A stretch of DNA of 64,000 nucleotides from Rhynchopus euleeides (lineage: Eukaryota; Euglenozoa; Diplonemea; Diplonemida; Diplonemidae), in contig OY723241.1 in the NCBI GenBank assembly GCA_963210315.1, positions 2,542,001 through 2,606,000 of the forward strand. Direction: 5' to 3'. A program made the translations under genes and the position numbers. Each line of letters begins with the position of its first letter. Within the stretch, counting starts at the first letter, position 1. This document shows, one piece after another, positions 54,436 to 63,058 of the stretch. The notes under the pieces were generated by a model. That model was not told the DNA's origin and did no database searches. It was given only the letters and a program-made list of their open reading frames with translations.

Positions 54436-57400
54436 CTACTCGCCCCGCTCCACCTCCGTCTGCAGCTTGCGCATGTAGACGCGCAGGCTGACCCCCGGCT
54501 CCCTCGTCTGGTTCCCAGGCTCGGCCTGCGCGCCCCCTTGCAGGATGCGCGCCTGCAGCCACTCCGCCGCTACGTCACCTGCCACCCTGGGCGAGAGGGG
54601 GCAAAGGCCATAGCTGGGGTGGAAGCAGTGCCTCCACGCCTCGACGGTGCGGGGGATGGCTCCTCCCATCGAGACGCAGGGGGCCATGCCGCGGGCCCGC
54701 GCTACCACCCCCTCGGCCCAGACACGGGACGCCGCAAGCTCCTGCAGAGCGGGGATGTTCGCCGCGGGCGTCTCGTCGTCCCCGTAGGCGTCGATGGCCT
54801 GGAGGTCGTCCTCGGGCTCCCACACGTTCGCCGGGTCGTCGTCGAACTCCATGGGGCCCGCCGCGTCACCCTGACGCAGCTCCTCCAGGCGTCTCGAGGA
54901 CGCGGCCGTCCGGCTGCGGCGCTGCCCGTCCCGGCGGGCCTGCGCGGCGTTGCGCATCATCGTCGCAGCAACCCCCTGGATCCCGCCAGCCCCACCGGGG
55001 GCTGTTCCGCCAGAGGTGCCAGAGGGGGCTGTGTTGAAGGTGTGGGAGCCTCCGCCCTGGCGGCGCCGCGCGGCCTGAGCGGGGCCAGACGGCTGGGCGC
55101 CTGCCGCCGTGACCGGAGCCGCAGAGGGCACACCAGAGGGGGCTGTGTTTGAGGTTTGGGAGCCTCCGCCCTGGTGGTTCTCTGTGGCCCCCGACCCCGA
55201 CGGCGGGCACTCTGCATGTTGGGCCTGCCCCTGCGTGGGGGCTGGGGCAGCCCGGGAGGCACTCTCCGCCGGGGGCACGCTGTGGCCGTGGGTCGCGGAG
55301 GGCGCACCAGAGGGGGCTGTGTTTGAGGTTTGGGAGCCTCCGCCCTGGTGCATCTCCACGTCCTGGCCGGGAGCGACCGGCTCCTCCGCCACTTCCTCCT
55401 TCACCCGCGTTGGATGGTGCGCAGCCCCCGACGAGTCGTGCGGGGCACTCGGCTGCCTGGGCCCCATCGGCGTGTCGTGCATGCGGCTCGGGGTGGGCTT
55501 CCGCCGGCGGGGGCGCGCCCGGGCGGACTCCAGGACCTCCCGCAGATCCGGGGTGACCGCGGGTTGCTCCGCAGGGTCTGGAGCGTCGACATCCACCGCC
55601 ACCCGGTCAATGTAGCCTGGGCACCGCTCACCCCGCACTGCGCATGACGCGCACACTTTGCGCCAGCATCTGCCACACGCGTGATGCCTCGCGGAGCGGT
55701 CGAACGGGCGGCGGCACTTCTCGCACTCCTCCACCTGGCCCGCCGAGCCCCCCTGACGCACCATCTGCATGGGACTATCACCATCGCACCCCGTGACATC
55801 CGCTGCCATCGGCTTCGGGGGAAGACCCGCCAGGTGCTGACGCATGGGCTCCGGCATAACTAGGGGCACGTAGTGCCCATGTTGCCCCCCCGTCCTCCGC
55901 AGACAGTGGGCGTCCACCACTGCACCCGCACCTACTGGGGACAGAAGCATCGGCTGGTGGTTGTCGATGAGCACGAGGACGACGCATCTGGTCACGCGCG
56001 CAGCCGCCGCCAGGGCGATGAAGTCCGCCCAGGTGCGCACGTCGTCGCTCCCTGCGCGCATCATCTGCTCGGCCCACTGGTTCGGACCCTCCTCCACCCG
56101 CATCCGGAGGTCCGGGTCGCGCATCGCCCTGCGGACTGCCTCTTGGCGCAGCCACCCGCTGGATTGCTTCACCGATCGGGCACCCAGCGTGGCCAACGCA
56201 TCAAAAGCACAGTCCCCCACCCGGAACGACCACCCGTCCGGCTCGACCAGGCCCAGCCGCGCCTGCTGCTGCAGGGACGACAAGCTCAGCCTCCCGTCCG
56301 TCTGGCCGCGCCACTCCAGCAATTGGGCCAGGGGGTCAGCCGCCACCCCACCCGCCGGCTGCGGGAGGTCCCCCTCCGCGGGGGGAGGCGGCGGGCGTGG
56401 GCGGCGGGGAGGGGCAGGTTCGGGTTCAGGGGTCGGCTCCTCGGGGCCCGCCGCGTCATCCGGGTCACACATGAAATCCTCCGCGTCCATGTGCCCGTCG
56501 AAGTGTGGCGCGGGGGCCAGGTCCGTGTCAGGCGCGAAGAAGTAGTCCGGCTCCACGCCCACCAGCGGATCCGGCAAGACCCGCTCCCGAGTCTGACCAG
56601 AGCGCAGGTCCGTGCACAGCGCCCCCCTGCGGAGCGACGACCGCCCCACCGCCCGCATCAACGGCACCACTATCCGCGCCGCCCAGGAACGAGTGAGCTC
56701 GGCCCTGTCCCCCAGCTTGTGGTCCACCGCGAAGCTGACCAAGTGCCTGAAGAGCCGCACGGCCTCCGGACCCATCCCGCCCGACTGCTCCAGGGCGAAC
56801 GCGGAGAAGGCGATCTCAACCTCCTGACACCGCGCCCCGTGCTTGCGATGCTTGCATGCTTCAGCCCGCGACGCGGTGTACCCCCGCGCTCTCGCCGCAC
56901 CCTGCCTCGCAGACTCCGCGCACGTCGACCACACGGTCACGTCGATCGCCCGGCCCCGCGACTCACCTATGCCGCACGGGAGGAACACGTCAGCCGGCTT
57001 GCCCCCGCCCAAGAGGAGGTGGTTGGGCTCCAGCTGGGGGCCGAGTCCCGCGTCCCGCGCCAGCCCCAGCACCCCGAGCTTCACCGCGTCGTGGCGCTTG
57101 ATGCGGTCCGCCGATGCCTGGCAGCTGAACACATGGGCGCCCAAGACGTCCATGGCGTCCCCGCACTCGTGGCACCGCGACCCAGGGGCGAAGACGACGA
57201 GGCCCAGGCGCAGGCGAGCCGCCACTTGGTACTCCTCCCTCCCCATCGCAAACTGTTGTTCTGGCGTCACCGTCACCCACGCCCCTGCGCCTGGGAGGGA
57301 CGCGGACAACTGACGCCCTTTACTCAGCACGTCAGCCTCCGCCAGTAGGGTCTCGTGCTGCCGGCTGATGATCGCCAGGGATAGGTCGCGCTGGCGGAGG

Positions 57401-60400
57401 GGCTCGCCCGGGCGCTTGTGAGGGTCCACCCAGTCCGCCTCCGCCACCAGCTCGTTGTGGGCGGTCGCTGCCACGCGCCACGCATCCGCATCCCAACGAT
57501 ATCCGCTGTCCAGCTGCACACATAGGGGGAAGAAGGAGCTAGCCGCCGCCAAAGCCGCAGCGGTGATGTGGTCCTCCGACCTCCGAATGCCCATACCCCC
57601 TAGCCTGACGGGCAGGGCCGCCTGGTCTCGCGCATCGTCAGGGAGGGTCCCGTCCCTGTCCCCGAGCACAGATGCCAGCACCATCCCGATTTCCTTGTCA
57701 TACTGGCGAAGGTATTCTCTCCCGGCGTACCCAATTGCGCGCATCTGGAAGACCAGCTTGCAGAAGCCTTCACAGTGTCGCAGGAGGGTCATGGCCACTT
57801 GCGCGTCTTGGAGGTGGTGAAGCTGGCGCAGGTTTGGGATGAACTTCTCTCTCAGTTTTGTATCCATCACCCGCTCGCAGAATTCCGCATCCCCCACCGG
57901 AGCCCCGAGGAACTCGAAGTTGTGGTGGAGGAGGTCCATGCGAGTCGCGCGCTCCTTTTCCGTCGCGGCTACATCAAGGCCCGCTCCCCGGAGGCCCTCC
58001 ACCGAGTGCCCATTCAGCGAGATCACTTCGCATTTGCGGCGTGCCACCACCAGGCCCAGCTCCGCGCTCCGCCGCTCGAGGATCGCGAACGCGTGGCCGA
58101 CCGCCCCGGGGGAGCCCATCAGCGTGCCATCGTCCAAGTACCACACGCTGCCCTCCACCCCCGGCAGCTTGCCTAGGTCCTCGGTCAGCTGGCGGATGGC
58201 CAGGGAGAACAGGAGCGGCCCGAGGGGGTCCCCCTGCTGTACCCCCCTCTGCGATTCGAGCACTTCGCCACGGTATATCAGGGCTGAGGGCGACGCGTAG
58301 CACCACTCGACCCACGCCGACAGCTCCGGGAGGTCCCGCCTGACAGCATCGATGAACGCCTGCCTGTTAACCATGTTAAAGGCGTTGGCATAGTCGATCT
58401 TCAGCAGGACCTTGTCCGCCCCCCTGTTGCGCGCCGCGAAGTCCTTCACGACCGCCGTGGCCGCCTCCAGTCCGCCGTCCACCGCCACTCCTACTTGCCT
58501 CCCCTTCAGGAGGAGCTTCCCAGCCTGTTCCCTGACGTCTGCGGTGAGGGTTTTGGCCACCAGGCGGCGGAGGGTCTTCCCAACCGCGATCGGGCGGATC
58601 CCCGCGTCTGGCTTGGGGAGCGCGACCAGAGACGCGCCCGCGATGTGCCGGGCCAGCTGCGGGGGGGCCTCGCCTCTGCGCAGGACATTCACCACCGCCG
58701 TGAGGGCCGGAAGCACATCCACTCCCTCCACCTGGACGAGCTCCCGGAGGTGGTCCGCCCTCAGGCCTGAGGGGCCGGCGCCCGTGCCCCTCGGCAACCC
58801 CTTCAGCGCTTTAAACACCTCGGCGGGGGTGGCATCCGCGGGCACTACCCGCGTCGCCGCGGAGATGGCTGGGCTGTCCGCTTCCGGGTGCATTGCTAGG
58901 AGCTTCGCTTTCGTGGCAGGGGTGGCAGGCGCCAGGCCGGCGCTCCTGGTGCGCGCCATCGCCGCCGAATACCGCCCTTGTCTCGCCGCTTGCACCACCG
59001 CTTCCTCCGTCTCCTCCCATGTGGGGGCAGCCTCCACCCGTCCCGGGCCCGGGGCTTCCGTCCGGGCCCGGCGCCAGAGCTCCGACGCGCGTCCTTCCCG
59101 CCAGAGGATGATCGCCTCCTCCCGGGCCCGCTTCGCCAGCAGCTGCTTCTTCTTCCCTCCACGGTAGGTGCGGAAGAGGGTTTTGGGCACCAAGAGGAGG
59201 CGGAGCCACGCCGTGGTGCTCGAACTATTCGCTGCGACATCCCACAGGGCCTGGCTATAGGCTACCGCCGCCGGGCGGAGGATCGCCCCGGGGACCGACA
59301 GCGACACCCCCACTCGCTCCGTGTGGATGCTCTCAAGGGGAGGGAGGCGACCCGCATCCGCTGCCTCCGCCGCAGAGGGTGCGCGCCTGTTCGGCACCAC
59401 AGGGGTCGCGCCACGTGGGCGGCACTTCACGCAGGAGTCCAAGGAGGTGCTCATTACCTTCGAGCACCACATGCACTTCTTCATGCCCAGCAGACGAAGC
59501 GCGCTCGGCGGGAACTCCTCACCCTGGTCTGCGTGCGCCTGGGCGTGCTTGCGGAGCGTCTCCTTGGACGAATACGGCGTATGCCGGTGGAGAGCCGAGC
59601 CCGCGCAGGCCGTGAGGGGGCAGAACCAGCGGCGACGCACATCCCCCAGGCCCGCCCCTTCTGCCTCCTGGGCACCCACCCCTAGGGCCGCCGGGCAGGC
59701 GTCTCGACACGTGGCTGGGCTGAGGTGGGCCGGCGCCGCGCTCTCTCGAAGGGCCCTGCGTCGGGCAAGGGGCATGGCCACTCCCTCGTAGTGGTTGCCA
59801 GAGAGAGCCACCACCCTGACATCTGCGGGGGCTGGCCCCTGCTTCTTAGGGCGCCGCGGGTCCACACGGATTGCCTGATCCCTGCCCTCCTGCACCACCA
59901 CCACTGACAAGTCCCACGCTCCCGCCGCCAGGTGCAGCGCGAGGTGGTCCCCATGCGCCGCACCAGCCAGGCCCGCCCGATACTCCTCGACCCGCCTGGC
60001 GTCCCCTAACAAGTGAAGCAGTTGAGGTTTCACCGAGGCGTCCCCTGCACGCCGGGACAGCTCGGAGCGCATGCCCACTATGTCGTCGTGGGAGGGGAGG
60101 GCGGCCGTGGGCGTGAGTGCCGCGAAGAGGCAGTCCCCTGTCGCCTGATTCGGCACCCTGGACCCCCCGAACTGCGACAGGACCTCGTCCACCCCAGTCC
60201 AGTCCTCCTCCATCTCCAGGTCCCCACCGCACAGGTCGCGCGGGCCGAGGAAGAGCGGGGGGCGCTCTGACGTTGCGCACAGGAGGCGGGTCCGTCTCAT
60301 GGGCTGTACGGAGCGCCACAAGTCCAGGGTCACCGCGTCCCGCATCTCCGACTCCCGCAGCCGCGCTGCCGTCACGGCCACCTCCACCCCAGCCCAGACG

Positions 60401-61479
60401 AGACACGCGAGCGACAGGAACCCCAGCCCCCAGACCCCGCCCGACAGGGCCCCCGCCGACGCCAGGACCGGCAACACCTCTGCCACTCGCTCCGCCCGAC
60501 TCACCCGACGCAGCGCGTCCAGCCCGGCGCCGATCCGGTCCTCCGAGCGGCGGACGGAGGCAGGCAGGAGAACCTCCAGGCGCGGCCTGCGGGCCACCCA
60601 TCGGGATCGCCTGCGGGCCCTCCACGACCAGCGAGGGAGCCAGCCGCGTCGGTTGGCCAGGCGGCGCTGCCGTACCATCGCCGAGCCCACCAGCACCCAC
60701 CCGCCCGTCGCCAGCCCGTATGCGGACGCCGCCACCACTCCTGCCCGTAGATCGCTCACAGATAGGACCTCAACCCAGAGCGCGCCGGCGGCGATCACGG
60801 CCGCCCCGCCCAGGCCCGCCGCCAGCCCGCACGCCTCCGTGAACCCCGGGAGCACACCCGCCGCCCTGCCCGACACCCTCAGCCAGCGCACCACCCGGCT
60901 CACCCGCCCTAGGGCCCAGGAAATGCCCCGCGCCGCTCTTGATGGGGACAGCCCCGCAGCCAGCAGTACGGGCAGGACCCCCAACCCCCACCACCAGGCC
61001 CAGGCCGTCTCTCCCTGTAGTGCGACCCACCTAGGCTCCCAGACGAAGACGAACCCCCAGCACGCAGCAGCTGACGAGGCCCAGGCGCGTTCCACCCCGC
61101 CCGCCACCACCCAGCAGCACCCTCCCACCACCGCTGCTCTCCACGCTTTCGACTGCCCCCACACACTGTGCATCAGCCTCGTCGCCCGTCTCCGCCCGAC
61201 TGCCCACCAGCCTCGCGCCCGGCACCGACTCAGGGCAAATACAGCCGGCCACCAGCTCCAGCCCAGCGTCCCCGCCACCACCACCGCCCACCCAAGAGTC
61301 GCCCTTACCCAGCCAACCCCCCAGTACCCGCCCAGGGGGGGGAGCTCGGGGGAGGGGGGTGGAAAGACATAAGCTGGGAGGGGGGAACCCGGGACGGGGG
61401 GGGGACCACACGACACTCCCTCCCACCATCCCCCACAACGCGGGCAGAGCCCATCTCGTCCCCCCCTGTCAGCTATCAC
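54436..61479 (-). CDS. Polyprotein: membrane region, OTU, zinc fingers, RT, endonuclease, second OTU, RING-like
   Basis: 2347 residues if the first start is used. Order: several hydrophobic segments (about 45-400); OTU-like cysteine protease (NQATGDCLFAAL near 449, GDHLALHLAA, LSGNHYEGV near 563); C2H2-like finger (FCPLTACAG...HAQAH, about 614-652) and CMWC...CVKC (about 667-685); reverse transcriptase (GIRPIAVGK, KIDYANAFN near 1030, GVQQGDPLGPLLFS near 1080, YLDDGT near 1115); CCHC (CHEC...HVFSC, about 1436-1453) and a restriction-like endonuclease signature (KPADVFLP...RAIDVTVWS, about 1494-1516). Then come a second OTU-like unit (GDCAFDALA near 1755, HGHYVPL near 1868), a RING-like cluster (CEKCRRPFD...CGRCWRKVCASC, about 1918-1955), and a disordered tail with three copies of GGGSxTxNTAPSG. 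The true start may be well inside, for example just before the first OTU. Confidence 0.82.
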   Translation of the reverse strand: MIADRGGRDGLCPRCGGWWEGVSCGPPPVPGSPLPAYVFPPPSPELPPLGGYWGVGWVRATLGWAVVVAGTLGWSWWPAVFALSRCRARGWWAVGRRRATRLMHSVWGQSKAWRAAVVGGCCWVVAGGVERAWASSAAACWGFVFVWEPRWVALQGETAWAWWWGLGVLPVLLAAGLSPSRAARGISWALGRVSRVVRWLRVSGRAAGVLPGFTEACGLAAGLGGAAVIAAGALWVEVLSVSDLRAGVVAASAYGLATGGWVLVGSAMVRQRRLANRRGWLPRWSWRARRRSRWVARRPRLEVLLPASVRRSEDRIGAGLDALRRVSRAERVAEVLPVLASAGALSGGVWGLGFLSLACLVWAGVEVAVTAARLRESEMRDAVTLDLWRSVQPMRRTRLLCATSERPPLFLGPRDLCGGDLEMEEDWTGVDEVLSQFGGSRVPNQATGDCLFAALTPTAALPSHDDIVGMRSELSRRAGDASVKPQLLHLLGDARRVEEYRAGLAGAAHGDHLALHLAAGAWDLSVVVVQEGRDQAIRVDPRRPKKQGPAPADVRVVALSGNHYEGVAMPLARRRALRESAAPAHLSPATCRDACPAALGVGAQEAEGAGLGDVRRRWFCPLTACAGSALHRHTPYSSKETLRKHAQAHADQGEEFPPSALRLLGMKKCMWCSKVMSTSLDSCVKCRPRGATPVVPNRRAPSAAEAADAGRLPPLESIHTERVGVSLSVPGAILRPAAVAYSQALWDVAANSSSTTAWLRLLLVPKTLFRTYRGGKKKQLLAKRAREEAIILWREGRASELWRRARTEAPGPGRVEAAPTWEETEEAVVQAARQGRYSAAMARTRSAGLAPATPATKAKLLAMHPEADSPAISAATRVVPADATPAEVFKALKGLPRGTGAGPSGLRADHLRELVQVEGVDVLPALTAVVNVLRRGEAPPQLARHIAGASLVALPKPDAGIRPIAVGKTLRRLVAKTLTADVREQAGKLLLKGRQVGVAVDGGLEAATAVVKDFAARNRGADKVLLKIDYANAFNMVNRQAFIDAVRRDLPELSAWVEWCYASPSALIYRGEVLESQRGVQQGDPLGPLLFSLAIRQLTEDLGKLPGVEGSVWYLDDGTLMGSPGAVGHAFAILERRSAELGLVVARRKCEVISLNGHSVEGLRGAGLDVAATEKERATRMDLLHHNFEFLGAPVGDAEFCERVMDTKLREKFIPNLRQLHHLQDAQVAMTLLRHCEGFCKLVFQMRAIGYAGREYLRQYDKEIGMVLASVLGDRDGTLPDDARDQAALPVRLGGMGIRRSEDHITAAALAAASSFFPLCVQLDSGYRWDADAWRVAATAHNELVAEADWVDPHKRPGEPLRQRDLSLAIISRQHETLLAEADVLSKGRQLSASLPGAGAWVTVTPEQQFAMGREEYQVAARLRLGLVVFAPGSRCHECGDAMDVLGAHVFSCQASADRIKRHDAVKLGVLGLARDAGLGPQLEPNHLLLGGGKPADVFLPCGIGESRGRAIDVTVWSTCAESARQGAARARGYTASRAEACKHRKHGARCQEVEIAFSAFALEQSGGMGPEAVRLFRHLVSFAVDHKLGDRAELTRSWAARIVVPLMRAVGRSSLRRGALCTDLRSGQTRERVLPDPLVGVEPDYFFAPDTDLAPAPHFDGHMDAEDFMCDPDDAAGPEEPTPEPEPAPPRRPRPPPPPAEGDLPQPAGGVAADPLAQLLEWRGQTDGRLSLSSLQQQARLGLVEPDGWSFRVGDCAFDALATLGARSVKQSSGWLRQEAVRRAMRDPDLRMRVEEGPNQWAEQMMRAGSDDVRTWADFIALAAAARVTRCVVLVLIDNHQPMLLSPVGAGAVVDAHCLRRTGGQHGHYVPLVMPEPMRQHLAGLPPKPMAADVTGCDGDSPMQMVRQGGSAGQVEECEKCRRPFDRSARHHACGRCWRKVCASCAVRGERCPGYIDRVAVDVDAPDPAEQPAVTPDLREVLESARARPRRRKPTPSRMHDTPMGPRQPSAPHDSSGAAHHPTRVKEEVAEEPVAPGQDVEMHQGGGSQTSNTAPSGAPSATHGHSVPPAESASRAAPAPTQGQAQHAECPPSGSGATENHQGGGSQTSNTAPSGVPSAAPVTAAGAQPSGPAQAARRRQGGGSHTFNTAPSGTSGGTAPGGAGGIQGVAATMMRNAAQARRDGQRRSRTAASSRRLEELRQGDAAGPMEFDDDPANVWEPEDDLQAIDAYGDDETPAANIPALQELAASRVWAEGVVARARGMAPCVSMGGAIPRTVEAWRHCFHPSYGLCPLSPRVAGDVAAEWLQARILQGGAQAEPGNQTREPGVSLRVYMRKLQTEVERGE
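55017..55353 (-). repeat. Three 45 bp in-frame repeats in the giant LINE tail
   Basis: Copies at about 55017-55062, 55131-55176 and 55309-55354 encode QGGGSQTSNTAPSG, QGGGSQTSNTAPSG and QGGGSHTFNTAPSG. All are in frame within the disordered C-terminal tail. Confidence 0.8.
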
Positions 61480-63058
61480 GCCGGGGGCGCCGTACTTGGC
61501 CCCGCGGGGGCGGCTAAGCGGCTTCCGCCGCTCCAGAGGCCCTGCGGGCGTGGTCTCTGCAGCGGTGACCGCCGCTGCCTGCTCGGGGGGGGGGCGCGGC
61601 CCTTCCGCAGCCGTCGGGGAGTGCCGTTGGGGGGTGCATGAAGCCGGTGGGTCAGACCGGTGTGCTGTTGTTGGGGGGGGGCCCGTGTGGGCCCCGCCCT
61701 CCCCCGGCTCCGCCTGTCCCGGTGCTGCCGCCGCCGCCGCAGCCGTTGCTGCCGCTGCTCCCGCCGCTACCGGGGGCGACCCGGGCTGCCCACGTGCGGG
61801 GGGTTGCGACCCCCGTGCATTTTTTCAGCACACTTCGATGTGGGCGGAAAGTGTCGCGTGCTTGTTCGTGTTGTGCCCCTCACTCACGACACCATCATCA
61901 GGAGTGTGAGTGTGGAAGCGTCAACGCATTCTGAGCGAAGGGTGCTCCTCCCTCAGTCTGCTTCTCTTCGTCCCGTGTGGTGGGGTGAATCATACACTCG
62001 AATAGAACGTCTTTTGCACACAACACTGCGGTGGAAGCGTCCAATGCAACTCTCACAGTACAGAGGCCGGAGAGGATCCCGTAGTATATTACCACCACAC
62101 ACACATGGGAGGGGGAGGGGGTGCGTCACATCCGAAAATCGGGTGCGATCGATGCCCGGGGATTTCGAGACTTCCTCCCGATTGAACCCACACCCACACT
62201 CCCCCCCAGCCCCATCTGCTGGGAGGAGTGGGTTTCGATCGGGCCTCGCAGTGCCTTCGGAACACACAGGCCCCAGCAGGGTCGGGGAGGGAGGGAGGGG
62301 GTGATCTCTGTTTCTTGTTCTGGCCGCATCTTCCAAACAAGCAACACACCCTAAAAAAATCACCCTAACGTTGGCGGGGGTGGTCGGGGGGGGGGGGTGG
62401 TGACACGACATGTGTGTGTTTGCGTGTGCTGTGTGTTATGCTTGCGACACACAGGGCACACCGGGGTGGGGGGGTGGGAGGTGGGGGCTCCCTTTCCAGG
62501 AGGAGCGAGGGCCACCCGCCAGAAGACCCTGCGGGCCGCTGGGGGGCTCCTAAGGTGAAATTTCTCAAACACCCCACCCCCACCGCCCCTCTCTCTCCCC
62601 GTGACCCTGTGAAACCCACCACTCCTCCTCTGTGCGGTGTGGCCCTTGTTGCTGCTGCTGGCCTTGCCGGTGGGTTTTTTTGCGAGAAGGCGCGGCTCCT
62701 CCAGTGCGCCGCATGTGAGTTAACCGATCATAAGAGCCCCCCCGCCCCCCACCCCCCTGCTTAGGCTTAACAGAGAGTGGCGTTGTGTTCCTTGCCTGGG
62801 ATCAATCAACGGTGCGGATGGGTCTCTTCGCTGAGAGTCAGGGTGTCGCGCCCCCAGCCCCCCCAACCGCCCGCACCCCATCCGGGTCCTTCTTGTGTTG
62901 GCAACGGCCAAGGCTTTGCTCTAGGGGGTGTTGTGGAGGGGGGGGGGGGCGGGGGGGGGGGCAACCCGCCAGAGAGACGTGCCCACCGCATTGCACACAG
63001 GCCTAGCGTCTATCTTTATCTTTACACGGAGAAGCATCGCCAAGCAGCTTCTGCAGCC
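61480..63058. other. Non-coding stretch upstream of the giant LINE and K/D-rich gene
   Basis: The first 300 bases are very GC-rich with CCG and CTG runs, possibly 5' leader of the giant LINE. Two copies of the GTGGAAGCGTC-CAAyGCA motif lie at 61912-61928 and 62031-62048. G homopolymers occur near 62385-62397 and 62939-62961. The end (63010-63022, TCTATCTTTATCTTT) is a possible promoter or leader of the next gene. Confidence 0.4.

Larger units (their letters stand above)
54173..61479 (-). mobile_element. Giant single-ORF non-LTR retrotransposon with OTU domains and restriction-like endonuclease
   Basis: One minus-strand open frame of 2347 codons, followed by about 260 bp with poly-C and a (TCCCC)n run taken as the 3' end. 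RT of non-LTR type with a downstream CCHC and PD-(D/E)XK-like domain places it among the older, site-specific-like clades (R2/NeSL/Utopia sort) rather than the APE group. The outer boundaries are inferred; no target duplication was found. Confidence 0.75.

Noticed and set aside
55873..57348. 491-codon plus-strand frame opposite the giant LINE
   Set aside because: It is an antisense shadow rich in Arg, Pro and His; the minus strand carries clear RT, endonuclease and OTU motifs.
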